From an alpha proteobacterium HIMB59 (lineage in GTDB: Bacteria > Pseudomonadota > Alphaproteobacteria > HIMB59): 64,000 bases of DNA. Of the stretch, positions 9,178 to 18,520 are shown piece by piece. Numbering within the stretch: the stretch's first letter is position 1; each line of letters begins with the position of its first letter. The notes below the pieces were generated by a model. That model saw only the letters and a program-made list of their open reading frames with translations, searched no databases and was not told the DNA's origin. The translations under genes were made by a program, and so were the position numbers. Location of the stretch: contig SGZV01000003.1 in NCBI GenBank assembly GCA_004321805.1, positions 1-64,000 on the forward strand. The letters run 5' to 3'.

Positions 9178-10491
9178 ATGACCGATCCAAAAACATATAA
9201 ATTTAATACAAAAACTCTTCATAGTGGACACCAACCAGATAAAAATTTTGGCTCTAGAGCTGTTCCTATTTATCAATCTACATCCTATTTATTTCAAGAT
9301 GCAGACCATGCTGCTGCTCTTTTTAATCTAGAAGAGGGTGGTCATATTTATTCAAGAATTTCAAATCCTACCGTTGCTGTGCTGGAAGAAAGAGTTGCAG
9401 CATTAGAGGGTGGTTCAGCTACATTGGCTACCGCATCAGGGATGAGTGCTATGATGCTATCTCTTCTAACTATATGCAGTGCAGGTGATCATATAGTCGC
9501 TTCATCGCAATTGTATGGTGGTAGTTTTAATTTGTTGAGGCTAACACTTCCAAGATTTGGTATTGAAACTACATTTGTAAAACCTAGAGACATTGATGGT
9601 TTTAAAAATGCAATTAAGCCTAATACTAAATGTATCTTTGGTGAATTAATTGGAAACCCTGGCATTGAAATAATGAATTTACCTGAAGTTTCTAAGATTG
9701 CTAAGGATGCTGGGATCCCAGTTATTATTGATGGAACATTTAATACCCCTTATTTATGTAATTTATTTGACTTAGGAGCTGACATCATTGTTCATTCGCT
9801 TACCAAATGGATGGCAGGTCATGGAACTTCTATGGGTGGAGCAATAGTTGAAAAGGGAGAGTTTGATTGGACACAAGGTAATAAGTTCCCCACAATGACT
9901 GAACCATATATTGGTTATCATGGTTTATCTTTTGCGGAGGAATTCGGGCCAGCTGCTTTTACAATGAGGGCAAGAGCAGAGGGAATGAGAGATTTTGGAC
10001 CTTGTATGAGCCCAACAAACGCTTTCAATATTTTAACTGGAATAGAGACTTTATCTATTAGAATGGAAAAACATATTTCAAATACAAAAATTATGTTGGA
10101 TTATCTCACTAATAATGAAAATGTGACTTGGGTTAATCACCCTAGCTTATCTGATCATCCAGACCATGAAATAGCAATGAAATTAATGCCTAAAGGACCG
10201 GGTTCGATGATAGCTTTTGGTATCAAAGGGGGTAGGGAAGCTGGTCAATCTTTCATCAATGCTATGAAACTAACTTCACACTTGGCAAATGTAGGAGATG
10301 CAAAGTCTTTAGTAATTCATCCCGCATCTACAACACATTCCCAAATGGACAAACAATCTCTAGAACTTGCTGGCCTTACTGAGGATATGATTAGATTTTC
10401 AGTAGGTCTTGAAGACATGGAAGACATTATGAATGATTTTGATAATGGTTTCAGAGCTTCACAAAAACCCCGTCTTGTAGCTTCTAAATGA
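9178..10491 (+). CDS. metY: O-acetylhomoserine sulfhydrylase (Cys/Met metabolism PLP enzyme)
   Basis: The protein has about 437 residues. The track starts at a TTG (9172), but an in-frame ATG two codons later (9178) is the better start. Family marks include TLHSGHQPD, GSRAVPIYQSTSY, SRISNPTVAVLEERVA, TASGMSAM and the PLP-lysine motif HSLTKWMAGHGTSMGG. The GFNTPYL-like region and the 430-residue length fit MetY, which makes homocysteine from O-acetylhomoserine and sulfide, better than cystathionine synthase or lyase. It overlaps the following hydrolase by 4 bases (ATGA) and lies just upstream of a riboswitch-controlled homocysteine methyltransferase, so a methionine-synthesis role fits the context. 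Confidence 0.92.
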   Translation: MTDPKTYKFNTKTLHSGHQPDKNFGSRAVPIYQSTSYLFQDADHAAALFNLEEGGHIYSRISNPTVAVLEERVAALEGGSATLATASGMSAMMLSLLTICSAGDHIVASSQLYGGSFNLLRLTLPRFGIETTFVKPRDIDGFKNAIKPNTKCIFGELIGNPGIEIMNLPEVSKIAKDAGIPVIIDGTFNTPYLCNLFDLGADIIVHSLTKWMAGHGTSMGGAIVEKGEFDWTQGNKFPTMTEPYIGYHGLSFAEEFGPAAFTMRARAEGMRDFGPCMSPTNAFNILTGIETLSIRMEKHISNTKIMLDYLTNNENVTWVNHPSLSDHPDHEIAMKLMPKGPGSMIAFGIKGGREAGQSFINAMKLTSHLANVGDAKSLVIHPASTTHSQMDKQSLELAGLTEDMIRFSVGLEDMEDIMNDFDNGFRASQKPRLVASK

Positions 10492-11288
10492 AGCAAAAAG
10501 TAAATGGTAAAGAAGCTTATTTCACAACTAGTGGAAGAGATATTGATAAAAATCAACCAACTATTGTTTTTGTTCATGGTAGTGGACTGACTCATGTTTC
10601 TTGGGTTCTTCAAACACGTTATTTTGCCTTTCATGGTTTTAATACTATAGCTGTAGATTTGCCAGGTCATGGCGACTCTGAGGGTCCTCCTCTAGAAACA
10701 ATAGAAGAGATGGCTGATTGGATATCTGATTTACTTGACACTTTAGAAATTAAAAAAACCTCATTTGTTGGTCATTCACAAGGATGTCTGATAGGTTTAG
10801 AATTTGCCCATCGTCATTCTGATAAATTAGAACTTTTAGCTCTTATTAATGGAAGTCTTTCTATGAAAATGAATCCTGAATTATTAAATCTTGCATTAAA
10901 CAAAGATAGTAAAGCTGTAGATTTAATGATTGATTGGGTTCACGGACCTTTAGGTCAAGTCGGAGGTCATCCTGTTCCTGGTCTTAGTCATATTGGTATG
11001 GGGAATCAATTGGTTTCTTCTAACAATAATGGTGCACTGGGTGCTGATTTTAATGCATGTGATAAATATAATAATGGTGAGAATGCTGCTAAAAGTATTA
11101 ACAAACCAACTCTCTGTATTATTGGACGTTTTGACAGAATGACGCCTAAAAAAGTTGGTTTAGAATTAGCTAGTAAAATAAATAATTCTAAAAGTGTAAT
11201 TATTGAAGACTCTGGTCATATGTCTATTCTTGAAACGGCAAGTGAAACAAAAAATCTATTGAAAGATTTTTTTAAAACTAACTATTGA
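10488..11288 (+). CDS. Alpha/beta hydrolase
   Basis: This 266-residue protein has an alpha/beta-hydrolase fold: VFVHGSGLTHVSW (oxyanion hole), AVDLPGHGDSEGP, the nucleophile elbow GHSQG (Ser, about residue 97), IIGRFDRMTP (acid) and DSGHM near the C-terminus (His). The complete triad suggests an active esterase, lipase or acyl-transferase. It overlaps metY by 4 bases (ATGA), so translation is coupled. A MetX-like homoserine acetyltransferase role would be tempting from this linkage, but the 266-residue length and motifs fit a generic hydrolase better. Confidence 0.85.
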   Translation: MKQKVNGKEAYFTTSGRDIDKNQPTIVFVHGSGLTHVSWVLQTRYFAFHGFNTIAVDLPGHGDSEGPPLETIEEMADWISDLLDTLEIKKTSFVGHSQGCLIGLEFAHRHSDKLELLALINGSLSMKMNPELLNLALNKDSKAVDLMIDWVHGPLGQVGGHPVPGLSHIGMGNQLVSSNNNGALGADFNACDKYNNGENAAKSINKPTLCIIGRFDRMTPKKVGLELASKINNSKSVIIEDSGHMSILETASETKNLLKDFFKTNY

Positions 11289-11297
11289 TTCTTATCT

Positions 11298-11320
11298 TAT
11301 AAAGAATAAAGTTCTTTATA
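11298..11320 (+). terminator. AT-rich hairpin after the hydrolase gene
   Basis: TATAAAGAA (11298-11306) pairs perfectly with TTCTTTATA (11312-11320) around a 5-base loop. It lies directly after the hydrolase stop and 8 bases before the SAM-II aptamer. It could end the metY transcript, but no U tract follows, so the call is weak. Confidence 0.35.
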
Positions 11321-11328
11321 TAAAACAA

Positions 11329-11378
11329 ATCGTGATTTGAACTGATTGCTGCGATTTTAAAAAAAACGCTAAAAAGTT
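11329..11378 (+). promoter_or_regulatory. SAM-II riboswitch
   Basis: The 5' leader of the homocysteine methyltransferase gene shows the SAM-II pseudoknot layout. ATCG (11329-11332) pairs with CGAT (11352-11355) as P1. The conserved TGATTT follows at 11333-11338. AACT (11340-11343) pairs with AGTT (11375-11378) as the pseudoknot helix, and a conserved CGCTAAAAA leads into it. SAM-II aptamers bind S-adenosylmethionine and typically block translation in alphaproteobacterial methionine genes. Here the aptamer ends 17 bases before an AGGAG (11396-11400) that serves a TTG start at 11408, consistent with translational control. Found by eye against the remembered consensus; not run through a covariance model. 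Confidence 0.82.
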
Positions 11379-11407
11379 TTTATTTCAGTCACCATAGGAG
11401 AAGTTAA

Positions 11408-12292
11408 TTGACGAAAAATATAAATATTTTAGATGGTGGTTTTGGACAAGCCATTATAAATAAAGGCTTAAATCAAATTGGAACACTATGGGGTTGCTCA
11501 GCGTACTTAGATCAAAAAGATCATCAAAAAGTTATAGAAACTCACTTGGAATTTATAAATGCAGGAAGTAAGATAATAACTACCTCAAATTTTACGATTA
11601 GAAAACGTCGCTTAGCACAAAACAAATTAGAAAATAAATTAAAAGAATTTTTAGAAATCTCAGGTAAATTAGCTCAAGAGGCGGTTAAACTATCCAATAA
11701 GAATATCAAAATAGCAGGATCCCTTCCAACCAGAGGTGAGACTTATAAATCAGATGTTTTTTTATCAGACGAAGAACTTTTAAAAGAATTTCATGAAAGT
11801 GCTTCGATCATAAACCCTTTTGTAGATTTATTTTACCTAGATGTATTGTGTTCCTCTAAAGAAATTAAATTAGCTTTAGAGTCAATAAAGTTTTTTAATA
11901 AACAAGCTATAGTTGGAATACATCTTAAAAATAATGGTAAATTACCTTCAGGTGAGTCTATTGCTGATTTAAAAAAATTATTATCTGCATATAATATTAG
12001 AGCAGTAATTGGTGGGTGTATAAGTCCAGAAATTTATCAAAAAGTATCAAATGAATTTAAGAGCTTAGATTATGAATATGGTTTTAAAGTAAATGCTTTT
12101 GAAAATATTCCCGATAATTGGTCAATTACCCCTAATGCCAACCCCAATCTTTCTTTAGGAAAACGAAAAGATTTAGATTCAAATAAATTTGTTGAATTTT
12201 GTAAATCTGCAATAAAAGATGGAGCTTCTTTTGTGGGTGGCTGTTGTGAAATCAATCATAATCATATCAAAGCATTATCAAACGAGTTGTAA
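11408..12292 (+). CDS. Homocysteine S-methyltransferase family protein (MmuM/BHMT-like)
   Basis: This 294-residue protein has a homocysteine S-methyltransferase domain: ILDGGFGQAI at the start, a GSLPTRGETY strand, and the zinc-binding cysteines in AVIGGCIS (about residue 203) and VGGCCE (about residue 283). It would methylate homocysteine to methionine using a small methyl donor such as S-methylmethionine, betaine or a dimethylsulfonium compound; the donor cannot be read. The TTG start is supported by AGGAG 7 bases upstream. The SAM-II riboswitch in the leader would shut it down when SAM is plentiful. Confidence 0.88.
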   Translation: MTKNINILDGGFGQAIINKGLNQIGTLWGCSAYLDQKDHQKVIETHLEFINAGSKIITTSNFTIRKRRLAQNKLENKLKEFLEISGKLAQEAVKLSNKNIKIAGSLPTRGETYKSDVFLSDEELLKEFHESASIINPFVDLFYLDVLCSSKEIKLALESIKFFNKQAIVGIHLKNNGKLPSGESIADLKKLLSAYNIRAVIGGCISPEIYQKVSNEFKSLDYEYGFKVNAFENIPDNWSITPNANPNLSLGKRKDLDSNKFVEFCKSAIKDGASFVGGCCEINHNHIKALSNEL

Positions 12293-12321
12293 TTGTAGTT
12301 TATTCATGCTCTTATTAAGAC

Positions 12322-12663
12322 ATGAAGCATCAAGGTTCTTGTCACTGTCATTCAGTAAAATTTGAGATTGAGTCAAATTTAGAAAAAATAGTTCAATGTA
12401 ATTGTTCTATTTGCATTAGAAGAAATGCTAAAATGATTATGATTCCAAAAGAAAACTTTAAGCTCTTAGAGGGATCAAAAGATTTATCCCTGTATCAATT
12501 CAATACAGATATAGCTAAACATTTTTTTTGTAAAAAATGCGGTATCTATACCCATCACAATAGAAAATCTGATCCTAATGGAATGGGTGTTAATTTGGGT
12601 TGTATCGAAGATATAGATCCCATGGAATTTAAAGCGATAAAATTTGACGGCAAAAAGCTTTAA
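12322..12663 (+). CDS. GFA (CENP-V/GFA) family zinc protein
   Basis: This 113-residue protein has the cysteine pattern of the glutathione-dependent formaldehyde-activating enzyme family: GSCHCHSVKF at the N-terminus, VQCNCSICIRR, and FFCKKCGIYTHH. These bind structural and catalytic-site zinc in Gfa. Most family members are not proven to act on formaldehyde, so only the family is assigned. It stands alone between the methyltransferase and guaB genes. Confidence 0.87.
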   Translation: MKHQGSCHCHSVKFEIESNLEKIVQCNCSICIRRNAKMIMIPKENFKLLEGSKDLSLYQFNTDIAKHFFCKKCGIYTHHNRKSDPNGMGVNLGCIEDIDPMEFKAIKFDGKKL

Positions 12664-12709
12664 TATTTATCAATCCTTGATTTTAATATGAAAAAAACTA
12701 ATATTGGCC

Positions 12710-14179
12710 ATGGCTCAAGTTAAAGAATTTTTAACATTTGACGATGTTCTTTTAAAACCAAGAATTTCAAACGTTCTACCCAATGATGTTGAAATATCTA
12801 CCAACATTACAAAAGACATTAAATTAAATATACCGATTATATCTGCTGCTATGGATACTGTAACAGAGTCCAAAATGGCAATTTCCATGTCTCAAAATGG
12901 CGGGTTAGGAGTTATTCATAAAAACTTCGATATAGAAACACAGGCATCAGAGGTAAAGCGTGTCAAAAGATTTGAAGCGGGTATTGTCTACAATCCAATA
13001 ACTATGAAACCAGACAATACAATAGAAGATGTCTTAACTGTAATGGAGCAGCATAATATATCTGGTTTTCCTGTCGTCGATAATAATAATAAATTAAAAG
13101 GGATAATTACCAATCGTGATGTTCGTTTTGTAATTAATAAAAAAACTAAAGTCAAAGATTTGATGACTAAAAAAGTCATTACAATTACTAAAAATCAATC
13201 AACAGCTATGTCTTCATTTGGATTAGCAAAAAAATTATTACAAGAAAATAGAATTGAGAAATTAGTAGTAACTGACAAAAATCAAAAATGTATAGGTTTA
13301 ATCACTGTTAAAGATATTCAACGAGGTGAAAAGTTTCCTAATTCTGTAAGAGATAAAAATGGTCAATTATTAGTAGGGGCTGCTATTGGCAGTAAACCCA
13401 ATGATTTACTTAGAGCAATTGAATTAGAAAAAGCTGGAGTTGATATAATTTTTATCGATACAGCTCATGGTCATTCTAAAACCGTGTTAGATGCTTTTAA
13501 AAATATAAGAAAAAAATTACATCTTCCGATTGTAGTTGGTAATATAGCCACGCCTGAAGCAGCTAAAGATTTAATTAAGTTTGGTGCTGATGCTATTAAG
13601 GTTGGAATTGGTCCAGGATCAATTTGTACTACACGTATTGTAGCAGGAGTAGGAGTGCCTCAATTTACTGCTATACAAGAAATTTCAAAAATATCATCAA
13701 AATCAAAAGTTCCAATGATTTCGGATGGTGGTATTCGATATTCTGGGGACATCGTAAAAGCATTAGCTGTTGGCGCTAACAGCATTATGGCTGGTTCTTT
13801 GTTTGCAGGAACTGATGAGTCACCAGGTGAGGTTTTCCTTTTCCAGGGAAGGTCATATAAATCGTATAGAGGTATGGGTTCATTGGGAGCTATGGCAAGA
13901 GGCTCTGCTGACAGATATTTCCAAGATGAAATTAATGAAGCCATCAAACTAGTTCCTGAGGGAATTGAGGGCAGAATTCCTTATAAGGGACCTGTATCAA
14001 ATGTCTTATTTCAATTAACTGGTGGTTTGAGATCTGGTATGGGTTACACAGGATCAAAAAATTTAACTCAACTGAAAAAAAATGCTGAATTTGTAAGACT
14101 AACCAATTCAGGTATTAATGAGAGCCACGTTCATGGCGTTCAAGTTACTAAAGAAGCTCCAAATTATCGCTCCAATTGA
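12710..14179 (+). CDS. guaB: Inosine-5'-monophosphate dehydrogenase
   Basis: GuaB oxidises IMP to XMP with NAD+, the committed step of GMP synthesis. The protein is about 489 residues from the ATG at 12710; the track's TTG at 12704 adds two residues. It shows [13 protein letters not shown] at the N-terminus, paired CBS domains at about 90-205, [13 protein letters not shown] with the catalytic Cys, [11 protein letters not shown], and the flap GMGSLGAM followed by the catalytic RYFQ region. It overlaps guaA by 4 bases. The region between the CBS domains and the catalytic loop is complete. Confidence 0.97.
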   Translation: MAQVKEFLTFDDVLLKPRISNVLPNDVEISTNITKDIKLNIPIISAAMDTVTESKMAISMSQNGGLGVIHKNFDIETQASEVKRVKRFEAGIVYNPITMKPDNTIEDVLTVMEQHNISGFPVVDNNNKLKGIITNRDVRFVINKKTKVKDLMTKKVITITKNQSTAMSSFGLAKKLLQENRIEKLVVTDKNQKCIGLITVKDIQRGEKFPNSVRDKNGQLLVGAAIGSKPNDLLRAIELEKAGVDIIFIDTAHGHSKTVLDAFKNIRKKLHLPIVVGNIATPEAAKDLIKFGADAIKVGIGPGSICTTRIVAGVGVPQFTAIQEISKISSKSKVPMISDGGIRYSGDIVKALAVGANSIMAGSLFAGTDESPGEVFLFQGRSYKSYRGMGSLGAMARGSADRYFQDEINEAIKLVPEGIEGRIPYKGPVSNVLFQLTGGLRSGMGYTGSKNLTQLKKNAEFVRLTNSGINESHVHGVQVTKEAPNYRSN

Positions 14180-15714
14180 CAAAATCTGTTTTAATTATTG
14201 ATTTCGGTTCGCAGTATACGCACTTAATTGGAAGAAAAATTCGTGAACTTGGTATTTATGCTGAGATCTATCCACCTAAATACTTAAATAATGTTACTAA
14301 TATTCTTAATCACTCTGTTCTAATTTTATCTGGTGGTCCTGACTCGGTTTTAAATAAAAATTCACCAAAAATAGATATTCCTTTAGCTCAAATTCCTATT
14401 CCTATTTTAGGTATATGTTATGGATTTCAGTATATCGCAAATGAATTTGGTGGTGAAATAGAAAAAAGTAATCATCGTGAATACGGCAAAACAATTATTA
14501 AAATTGGAAAATCAGATTTTTTTAAAGATACCCAAACAGAACAACAAGTATGGATGTCTCATGGTGATAGTTTAAAGACAATTCCAAAGGGTTTTAAAGT
14601 TTTAGCTAAAACTAGAAATAAAGTCCCAACTGTAATATCCAAAAAAAATATATTTGCTATTCAATTCCATTGTGAAGTTACTCACACTGAATATGGTACT
14701 CAAATTTTAAAAAATTATTTATTTGACTTGTGTCAATTAAAGCCCAATTGGAGAAATAATGATTTACATCAAACAATTGGTAGATATTTCAAAATTAATG
14801 TGAAAGAAAAAAAACCACATATAATTTGTGCAGTTTCTGGCGGTGTCGACTCTACTGTTTTAGCATTTGCAATATCTAAATATATAAAACTTGAAAATGT
14901 TCACTTCATATTTGTTAATAATGGTTTACTTAGAAAATATGATGTTAAAAATATTAAAGCGGTCTTTAAGTCTTTTAATCTTAAATTAAATATTATCAAC
15001 GCTGAACATATGTTCTTAAAGAAATTAAAAAATATTACTGACCCAGAGCATAAAAGAAAAGTTATAGGTGGTTTATTTATTGAAGTCTTTTCTAAATATA
15101 TTCGAAAATTAGACCAAAAAGATTTTTATTTAGCTCAAGGAACTTTGTACACTGATATTATTGAAAGTCGCTCCTATCATGGGGGAAAAAGTGTAACAAT
15201 AAAATCACATCATAATGTTGGGGGCCTTCCAAAAGACCTCAAATTTGATGTAATTGAGCCCTTTAGAGAGTTATTTAAGGATGAAGTTAGGAGATTGGGT
15301 CTTTTTTACAAGCTTGATGAGAGGTTTATTAATCGTCATCCTTTTCCAGGTCCAGGATTAGGTATTAGGTGTATTGGTAAAGTTAACAAACAGCGATTAG
15401 ACACCTTAAGAGATATTGATGAGATATTTATCAATTTCTTAATTGAGAAAGACTTATACAACAAATCCTGGCAGGCATTTGCAGTCTTATTGCCAGTAAA
15501 GTCTGTTGGTGTAATGGGGGATGAAAGAACCTATGAAGAAACTTGTGTTTTAAGGTGCATTAATTCTGTTGATGGAATGACTGCAGATGTAACCAATATT
15601 GACATTTCAATTTTATCCGAAGTAGCAACTTTGATTGTTAACAAAGTCCCAAGAGTGAATAAAGTTTTATATGATATAACGAGTAAACCACCATCTACTA
15701 TTGAGTGGGAATGA
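14176..15714 (+). CDS. guaA: GMP synthase (glutamine-hydrolysing)
   Basis: This 512-residue two-domain enzyme converts XMP to GMP. The N-terminal class I glutaminase has GICYGFQ (catalytic Cys, about residue 77) and FHCEVTHTEYG. The ATP pyrophosphatase domain has AVSGGVDST (about residue 218). The dimerisation domain ends in the expected PPSTIEWE. The start is a TTG whose last two bases are the first two of the guaB TGA stop, an overlap that implies translational coupling. FHCEVTHTEYG replaces the usual FHPEVxHT, a Pro-to-Cys change in the His-Glu dyad loop; the catalytic residues remain. Confidence 0.97.
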   Translation: MTKSVLIIDFGSQYTHLIGRKIRELGIYAEIYPPKYLNNVTNILNHSVLILSGGPDSVLNKNSPKIDIPLAQIPIPILGICYGFQYIANEFGGEIEKSNHREYGKTIIKIGKSDFFKDTQTEQQVWMSHGDSLKTIPKGFKVLAKTRNKVPTVISKKNIFAIQFHCEVTHTEYGTQILKNYLFDLCQLKPNWRNNDLHQTIGRYFKINVKEKKPHIICAVSGGVDSTVLAFAISKYIKLENVHFIFVNNGLLRKYDVKNIKAVFKSFNLKLNIINAEHMFLKKLKNITDPEHKRKVIGGLFIEVFSKYIRKLDQKDFYLAQGTLYTDIIESRSYHGGKSVTIKSHHNVGGLPKDLKFDVIEPFRELFKDEVRRLGLFYKLDERFINRHPFPGPGLGIRCIGKVNKQRLDTLRDIDEIFINFLIEKDLYNKSWQAFAVLLPVKSVGVMGDERTYEETCVLRCINSVDGMTADVTNIDISILSEVATLIVNKVPRVNKVLYDITSKPPSTIEWE

Positions 15715-15739
15715 ATTTAGATATTTCGAAAAAGCTAAA

Positions 15740-15785
15740 ATCTAATTTTTTAATTTTTGATAAAATTCTCTATCTAATTTTTTAA
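15740..15785. repeat. 14-bp direct repeat in the leader of the propeller-like protein gene
   Basis: ATCTAATTTTTTAA occurs at 15740-15753 and again at 15772-15785, 32 bases apart (about three helical turns). It lies in the 134-base spacer between guaA and the exported protein gene. It could be a paired regulator-binding site or simple AT-rich chance; the T runs lower its weight. Confidence 0.35.
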
Positions 15786-15848
15786 AAATTTTAATTATTT
15801 TCTTTTGTTGTTTTTTTTTAGATATATAGTTTTAATGATTATAAGCAG

Positions 15849-17213
15849 ATGAGTAATATTAAAAAATTTTTTTTATTTTTTATCTTTTTTTTTATTCTAA
15901 ATAATCTCAATGGTCAGGAAATACCAAAAACAAAATCATATTATGTCGTAGATAGCTATTGTTGTGGAGGAGAGGACTCCGATCCTCATGCTGTTTTTGG
16001 GGTTGAGTCTCCAAATGGGTATATATTATTGGGTAAATCTCTTGATGATACATATACAGAAAATGGATTTGCTGTAAAAATTTCTAAAAACCTTCCTGAT
16101 GAAAAATTGTTTCTTCATCCTGATGAAGAAGAAACATTTGATTGGTCATTAGTTGATGGCGAAAATGGAATGAGAGAGGGTTTTAATTCTGCTGTTGTTT
16201 TTAATGAGCATATTTTTATCGCAGGATATAAAGAAACCAAAAAGAATGTTATTGATAGATACTTGATAAAAGTTGGTTTAAGCGATGGTAAAGTAGTTTG
16301 GTCTAAGACCTTTCCAAGCAAATCAAATAAAAAATCGAGTGCTTTTGAATCTGTTATACTTACCAATGAGAATGGCATTCTCCTAACAGGCGTTACTAAT
16401 TCATCATATGATGAACTTGAGGGTTTTAAGTCTTATGGCAATCCTACTTCTGGTAATGCTTTTTCAATGTATCTATCAAGTGAAAATTTAATCTCTAATG
16501 ATCCACCTTTGAACCCAAACTGGGAAAAACAATATAAAAATTCTTTAACTGGAAAAAGTATAAAAAATATTAATGGTTCAAATGATTTTCTAATTGCTAG
16601 CTCTTCTCATGAGCCAACAGTAGCTAAAGTTTTAAAGATAGATAAAGATGGAAATTTAATTTGGGATAAAAAATACCCAAATCATGGAGAAATAACAGAT
16701 ATTGTCTCATTTCAGGATAGTTTTTATCTCTCTGGACATAATGGGAGTCATAGAACAGGTATAGATGGAAGCATTACAAAAATTTCTAGTGATGGTAAAA
16801 AAATTTGGAATAAGTCCTATGGAAATACTAAAGAGGTGAATCATGATTTTTTTGAAGAATCTTTAGTTGAAAATAATCTAATATTTGATGAATGCTGGTC
16901 AATTACAAGTATATTGAATGAAGGAATTGTTATGGCTTGTGGAACGGGCATAGAAGAATGTGAGAGTGTGCCTGAAAATACTCAGGCTAAATGTGAAGAA
17001 GATCCTAGAACTACTTGGAGGAGTTATTTAGTAAAAATTGATTCTAGTGGTGACATTATATGGGAAAAAACAGGTTCATTTACTTTTCCAGGTGAGGAGG
17101 ATACTGATGATTTACCTTCTACTGCCTCAGAGTGGATATTTATTACTCAAGAGGGTTATGTTGCATCTATAATTGATTTAGCATTTGGAATTGGTTTAGA
17201 AATTTTAGAATAA
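15849..17213 (+). CDS. Exported protein with propeller-like repeats, function unknown
   Basis: This 454-residue protein begins with a signal peptide (KKFFLFFIFFFILNNLNGQ, likely cut after NGQ). The mature part opens with a Cys-pair motif DSYCCGGEDSD and then repeats a pattern of a turn followed by G-x-I/V-x-W-x-K, for example NLIWDKKY, KKIWNKSYG and DIIWEKTG. That pattern is typical of beta-propellers of the PQQ-like/WD40-like type. Cysteines recur (CWS, ACGTG, EECES, AKCEED), suggesting disulfides in the periplasm or outside the cell. No catalytic motif is recognised. It has its own 134-base leader and seems monocistronic. Function is not assigned. Confidence 0.75.
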   Translation: MSNIKKFFLFFIFFFILNNLNGQEIPKTKSYYVVDSYCCGGEDSDPHAVFGVESPNGYILLGKSLDDTYTENGFAVKISKNLPDEKLFLHPDEEETFDWSLVDGENGMREGFNSAVVFNEHIFIAGYKETKKNVIDRYLIKVGLSDGKVVWSKTFPSKSNKKSSAFESVILTNENGILLTGVTNSSYDELEGFKSYGNPTSGNAFSMYLSSENLISNDPPLNPNWEKQYKNSLTGKSIKNINGSNDFLIASSSHEPTVAKVLKIDKDGNLIWDKKYPNHGEITDIVSFQDSFYLSGHNGSHRTGIDGSITKISSDGKKIWNKSYGNTKEVNHDFFEESLVENNLIFDECWSITSILNEGIVMACGTGIEECESVPENTQAKCEEDPRTTWRSYLVKIDSSGDIIWEKTGSFTFPGEEDTDDLPSTASEWIFITQEGYVASIIDLAFGIGLEILE

Positions 17214-17275
17214 GATTAATTTAAATTTTTATAATTAAAATTTCTCTAAACAATTTAAATTTGTATTTATAAATA

Positions 17276-18463
17276 ATGGAAACATTAAAACATTTTGATG
17301 TTATAATTATTGGCGCTGGAGCAGCAGGTATGATGTGTGCAATAGAGTCAGGTAAAAGGGGAAGGTCTGTTCTTTTATTAGATCATGCCAAAAAAATTGG
17401 TGAAAAAATTAGAATATCTGGAGGAGGAAGATGTAATTTTACTAATTTAAATACACATCCCTCGAAATTTATATCATCTAACAAAAAATTTATGGTTTCA
17501 GCTTTAAATCAGTACACCCACAATGATTTTATTAAATTAGTTGAATCTCATAATATTAAATTTCATGAAAAAAAACTTGGTCAGCTTTTCTGTGATAATA
17601 GTTCTCAGCAAATTATTGATATGCTTCTTGATGAGTGTAAAAAAGCAAATGTAAATCTTTTAACTGATGTAATTATTCAAAATATTTCAAAAAATGAAAC
17701 AAATTATTCTGTTGAGCTAATAGATTATATTTATTCATCATCTTCAATAGTTGTTGCTACAGGAGGATTATCAATACCTAAAATAGGAGCAACAAAATTT
17801 GGTTATGACATAGCTAAAAAATTTGATTTAGATGTAATATCTCCCTCAGCTGCTTTAGTTCCTTTAACATTTAGTAATAATATCTTAGATATGTGCAAAA
17901 ATTTAACAGGTATATCTCAGGATGCTATTGTCTCATATGGTAAAACTTTTTTTAAAGAAGGAATGCTTTTCACTCATCGTGGATTAAGTGGTCCATCTAT
18001 CTTACAAATATCTTCCTATTGGAAATTGACTAATGAAATTAATATAAACCTATGTCCTGATTTAGATGTGGTGAGTTATTTAGGTAATAAAAAAAAATTA
18101 AATTCCAAACAAGATATAAGTTCAGTTATATCTGAGATAGTGCCTAAAAGATTAGCTTTATCTATCTGCAATTATTTGAATATTAATGGAAAAATTTCTG
18201 AAATTCCCAATAAAATTTTAATAGTTTTGGCTAATTTTTTAAATTCATGGAGTCTTAAACCCACTGGAACTGAGGGTTATCGCACAGCTGAGGTTACATT
18301 AGGTGGAGTTAATACCAATGAACTTTCATCAAAAACAATGATGTCAAAAAAACATGAAGGGTTATTTTTCATTGGAGAGGTAGTTGATGTAACTGGACAT
18401 TTGGGTGGTTATAATTTTCAGTGGGCATGGTCTTCTGGTTATGTTGCTGGTCAATATACCTAA
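17276..18463 (+). CDS. BaiN/HI0933-family FAD-dependent oxidoreductase
   Basis: This 395-residue flavoprotein has an N-terminal dinucleotide-binding motif (IIGAGAAGMMCAIE, about residues 11-24), the family motif ISGGGRCNFTN, VATGGLSIPKIGATKFGY, and the C-terminal FIGEVVDVTGHLGGYNFQWA segment. These are hallmarks of the HI0933/YhiN/BaiN family (aminoacetone-oxidase-like). The physiological substrate is poorly known in the family and is not assigned. It is followed 57 bases later by an aminotransferase gene; there is no overlap. Confidence 0.9.
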   Translation: METLKHFDVIIIGAGAAGMMCAIESGKRGRSVLLLDHAKKIGEKIRISGGGRCNFTNLNTHPSKFISSNKKFMVSALNQYTHNDFIKLVESHNIKFHEKKLGQLFCDNSSQQIIDMLLDECKKANVNLLTDVIIQNISKNETNYSVELIDYIYSSSSIVVATGGLSIPKIGATKFGYDIAKKFDLDVISPSAALVPLTFSNNILDMCKNLTGISQDAIVSYGKTFFKEGMLFTHRGLSGPSILQISSYWKLTNEININLCPDLDVVSYLGNKKKLNSKQDISSVISEIVPKRLALSICNYLNINGKISEIPNKILIVLANFLNSWSLKPTGTEGYRTAEVTLGGVNTNELSSKTMMSKKHEGLFFIGEVVDVTGHLGGYNFQWAWSSGYVAGQYT

Positions 18464-18520
18464 TTTGCATATAATTTCTTTTATACTTCAGATATTTAAA
18501 AAAAAATCTATCTTATAGCT

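Noticed and set aside
11329-11378. SAM-V riboswitch
   Set aside because: The TGATTT, GCTAAAAA and pseudoknot spacing fit SAM-II; the SAM-V features were not seen.
12988-13947. Minus-strand ORFs inside guaB
   Set aside because: Shadows of guaB, with no independent features.
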